Positions 26,427 through 28,034 of a stretch of 28,034 bases of DNA are shown here, in pieces. The DNA is from a virus. The notes beneath the pieces were generated by a model. That model did no database searches. It had not been told where the DNA came from and worked only from the letters and a program-made list of their open reading frames with translations. The position numbers and the translations under genes are program-made. The stretch is taken from IMG/VR virus record IMGVR_UViG_3300044631_002885, positions 1 through 28,034 of that record. One strand, written 5' to 3'. Position 1 is the first letter of the stretch; each line of letters opens with the position of its first letter.

Positions 26427-27214
26427 ATAACTGGAACCTGAAATCTTTCAATTTGAACTGTCCCAACTGGAGTTTCTTTTGAGTAGCACTCTTTTTTAAT
26501 TGGACAATATGTGCAGGGCATCTTAGATTTTGTTGCTCCATCTGGTCTCATGGGAAGATTGCCATCTTTAAAGTTATCCCAAACCTCTTGCATCCAAATA
26601 AATGTGTCCTCGATTATTTTTGTATTTTTTTCATTCATAGAAACTGGAATAACCAATATCTCCTGAGTGTTTTTATTTTCATACAAAAAGAATCCTTCTT
26701 TAGCATTCTTTAGCTTCATGTATGTTAGTAGCTGCAACATGTGGTTTGGGGAAGACTTCATTTCGGATTGTCTTGTATCCCAGACTTCTTGCTTAGCCGT
26801 TTTAATTTCACCAATAACCGTCTCACCATCATACTCCATGATAAGATCAATGAAACCTCTGATTGGCGGATACTCGTTTACAATTTCTTCTTCTTCAGCT
26901 CTCCATTGAGGCATTGTCTTAATTAAATTTTGAAGCCTTTCATGAGCTTGTGTCCCTTGAGCCATGTTGGCAACAGCGATGGCATCATTGTTATCTATAA
27001 ACATTGCTCCTGAAAAAGCCATGTACCAATATCTTGGGCATGTACCATGGCCATAGCCCAAAGAGCTTGGGCTAAAAGATTTCTTTGTCATATCTCCATC
27101 TGCACGTTTAGTATTTCTGTATGACTCATCAAGCAATTCGGCAAAAAGATCTGGGTCAAAATGCTTCATGGTGTGCTTTTTAAACTTAAGGTTTCTAACT
27201 ATATCTCTACCCAT
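26423..27214 (-). CDS. Cas4/RecB-like PD-(D/E)XK nuclease with Fe-S cysteines
   Basis: The nuclease core shows His91 (AHERLQ), Asp123 in GFIDLIMEYDGE, then Glu136 and Lys138 in VIGEIKT, and QLLTYM (Gln161, Tyr165). Four cysteines, Cys59 (CPRYW) and Cys234, Cys237 and Cys243 (CTYCPIKKEC), fit the [4Fe-4S] staple of Cas4 and AddB-type enzymes. It is probably an exonuclease in phage recombination or host DNA breakdown. There is no CRISPR array nearby, so a Cas4 spacer-uptake role is unsupported. The ATG shares a base with the TAA of the upstream gene; Met16 is an alternative start. Confidence 0.87.
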   Translation of the reverse strand: MGRDIVRNLKFKKHTMKHFDPDLFAELLDESYRNTKRADGDMTKKSFSPSSLGYGHGTCPRYWYMAFSGAMFIDNNDAIAVANMAQGTQAHERLQNLIKTMPQWRAEEEEIVNEYPPIRGFIDLIMEYDGETVIGEIKTAKQEVWDTRQSEMKSSPNHMLQLLTYMKLKNAKEGFFLYENKNTQEILVIPVSMNEKNTKIIEDTFIWMQEVWDNFKDGNLPMRPDGATKSKMPCTYCPIKKECYSKETPVGTVQIERFQVPVI

Positions 27215-27552
27215 TACGAATTATACCTAACGACATACTTAAGTGCATCTACAAGTTTGTCTATGGACTCCTTCACTGAATAATAAACATTTTTTTTGTT
27301 ATTGTTAACTGTACCAGCTTTGTCTTTTGCTATCGTTGAATAGAATGAAGACATTACGGCAAACTTTGTTGACATTGCCTGAAGCTCCATTATCAGCAAA
27401 GGGGCTTTTGCGGAAGGAACGTCTGGATTCATCAATAGCTTTACTACAATTGATAAAGCCTTATCTAAATGCTCGTCTTTCATAAACTCATGAAGATCAT
27501 TGAATTCAGTTATAGAGCTAATTAATTGAAGAGTGTTATTGTCCTCTGTCAT
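27214..27552 (-). CDS. Hypothetical helical protein, 112 aa
   Basis: The protein is nearly all alpha-helix (MTEDNNTLQLISSITEFNDL, then PLLIMELQAMSTKFAVMSSF), with no cysteines, signal or membrane segment. Similar small helical proteins often precede Cas4-like nucleases in phages, but I do not know a named family. It is coupled to the nuclease by TAATG and overlaps the membrane ORF upstream by 17 bases. Confidence 0.65.
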   Translation of the reverse strand: MTEDNNTLQLISSITEFNDLHEFMKDEHLDKALSIVVKLLMNPDVPSAKAPLLIMELQAMSTKFAVMSSFYSTIAKDKAGTVNNNKKNVYYSVKESIDKLVDALKYVVRYNS

Positions 27553-27643
27553 TCTTAATCCTCTTATCCCATTTATCTATAAACAATCCCATTGCGTAGC
27601 CAAATAGGAATCCAATTGCAATCCCAAATAAAAAAGATAGCAT
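27536..27643 (-). CDS. Glycine-zipper membrane micro-protein, 35 aa
   Basis: Residues 1-21 (MLSFLFGIAIGFLFGYAMGL) form one membrane helix with Gly every four residues (GxxxG type), then a basic tail DKWDKRIKNDRGQ. This pattern favours helix packing in oligomers. It is coupled to the SSB stop by TAATG. A role in replication membrane anchoring or holin-like action cannot be decided. Confidence 0.6.
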   Translation of the reverse strand: MLSFLFGIAIGFLFGYAMGLFIDKWDKRIKNDRGQ

Positions 27644-28029
27644 TAAAATGGAACCTCTGCATACGTCTTGTATGAAGGAAAATCGTTTGCAGGCTTATCT
27701 TTTGCCAAACTGTATGTAGTCACAGAAATTGAATCTGCATTAATTTCGTATGAACTTCTCTTAATACCGTCTTTATCTGTCCAATTTTCTTCATAAATTT
27801 TACCAACTATTGTTACTTCCATGCCTTTTCGAATTACAGACTTAGATTGATCGGCAAGTGTTCGCCATGCCTTTACGGTCCACCATGAAGTGTTTTTGTC
27901 TTCCCACGCACCTGTTGTATCATTTTTAACACGATCATTTGTTGCAACTCTAAAACGAAGACCATTCGATCCGATAGCCTCTGGGTCACTTCCAACTCGA
28001 CCTACGATTGTAATTGTTGGGTTAGCCAT
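27643..28029 (-). CDS. ssb: Single-stranded DNA-binding protein
   Basis: This is an OB-fold SSB: MANPTITIVGRVGSDPEAI, FRVATNDR, the aromatic segment SWWTVKAWRTLADQ and KGMEVTIVGKIYEENWTDKD, in family order. At 128 residues it is a compact phage form, and the end TYAEVPF resembles the acidic DDIPF tip that recruits partner proteins, though it is less acidic. It should coat single-stranded DNA during phage replication. The ATG at 28029 lies at the window edge, so the upstream context is not seen. Confidence 0.93.
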   Translation of the reverse strand: MANPTITIVGRVGSDPEAIGSNGLRFRVATNDRVKNDTTGAWEDKNTSWWTVKAWRTLADQSKSVIRKGMEVTIVGKIYEENWTDKDGIKRSSYEINADSISVTTYSLAKDKPANDFPSYKTYAEVPF

Positions 28030-28034
28030 TTTTT

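Noticed and set aside
26423-27214. CRISPR-associated Cas4 adaptation gene
   Set aside because: No array, Cas1 or Cas2 is present; in this replication block it is better read as a phage recombination nuclease.

Overview
The window looks like part of the genome of a tailed double-stranded DNA phage (Caudoviricetes) of an actinobacterium. The phage assignment rests on a two-gene terminase (22786-25102), an SSB, a RuvC-like resolvase, a Cas4-like nuclease, a CHAP endolysin with holin-like neighbours, and very many tiny overlapping genes. The actinobacterial host is inferred from the WhiB protein, the HupB-like Lys/Ala tail protein, the AhpC-AhpD pair of mycobacterial type and the many leaderless promoters. 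The DNA is AT-rich, so a low-GC freshwater or marine actinobacterium (acI-like) is a reasonable but unproven guess. Every gene I accept is on the minus strand, so transcription runs from position 28034 towards 1. About 67 protein genes and 3 tRNA genes are packed with ATGA or TAATG overlaps, and no stretch above 300 bases lacks a gene.

In the direction of transcription: (1) 28029-25458 is replication and recombination (SSB, tiny membrane protein, Cas4-like nuclease, zinc protein, RuvC-like resolvase, HTH protein, DUF1599-like protein). (2) 25102-22544 is packaging (TerS, TerL, zinc protein). No portal or capsid gene follows TerL, which is unusual. (3) 22554-20340 holds a 2OG-Fe(II) oxygenase, a coupled 30-residue ORF and a NodU/TobZ-type carbamoyltransferase whose 3' end runs into a tRNA trio (CAU, UCU, UUU). 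(4) 20109-19037 is an AhpC-AhpD peroxidase operon. (5) 18724-13500 is a decoration-like block: a prolyl-4-hydroxylase-like oxygenase, three SGNH-fold proteins and an APS-kinase-like/nucleotidyltransferase fusion. (6) 13468-9820 holds an FmdB-like zinc protein, a secreted PA14/coiled-coil/PEPT-repeat protein, two holin-like proteins, a lipoprotein and the CHAP endolysin. (7) 9823-6558 holds an SDR oxidoreductase, the WhiB operon behind a near-perfect promoter with an operator-like dyad, and a proteasome-like Ntn hydrolase. (8) 6514-3445 holds a secreted subtilisin-like protease, thioredoxin and a secreted Ala-rich surface protein closed by a hairpin. (9) 3451-1 holds a HupB-tail-like protein, DUF2061, a run of cysteine-rich micro-proteins, a third 2OG oxygenase, GroES and the start of a glutathione-peroxidase-like gene cut by the window edge.

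Three themes stand out. Peroxide and thiol metabolism is represented four times (GPx-like, thioredoxin, AhpC, AhpD). A set of small-molecule enzymes (carbamoyltransferase, kinase-nucleotidyltransferase, three SGNH proteins, three 2OG oxygenases) suggests that a virion, cell surface or nucleotide product is chemically modified. Many genes carry a TATAAT-like box 6-9 bases before their ATG, predicting leaderless mRNAs and independently switched small transcription units. Assignments come from reading motifs by eye; no database search was run.
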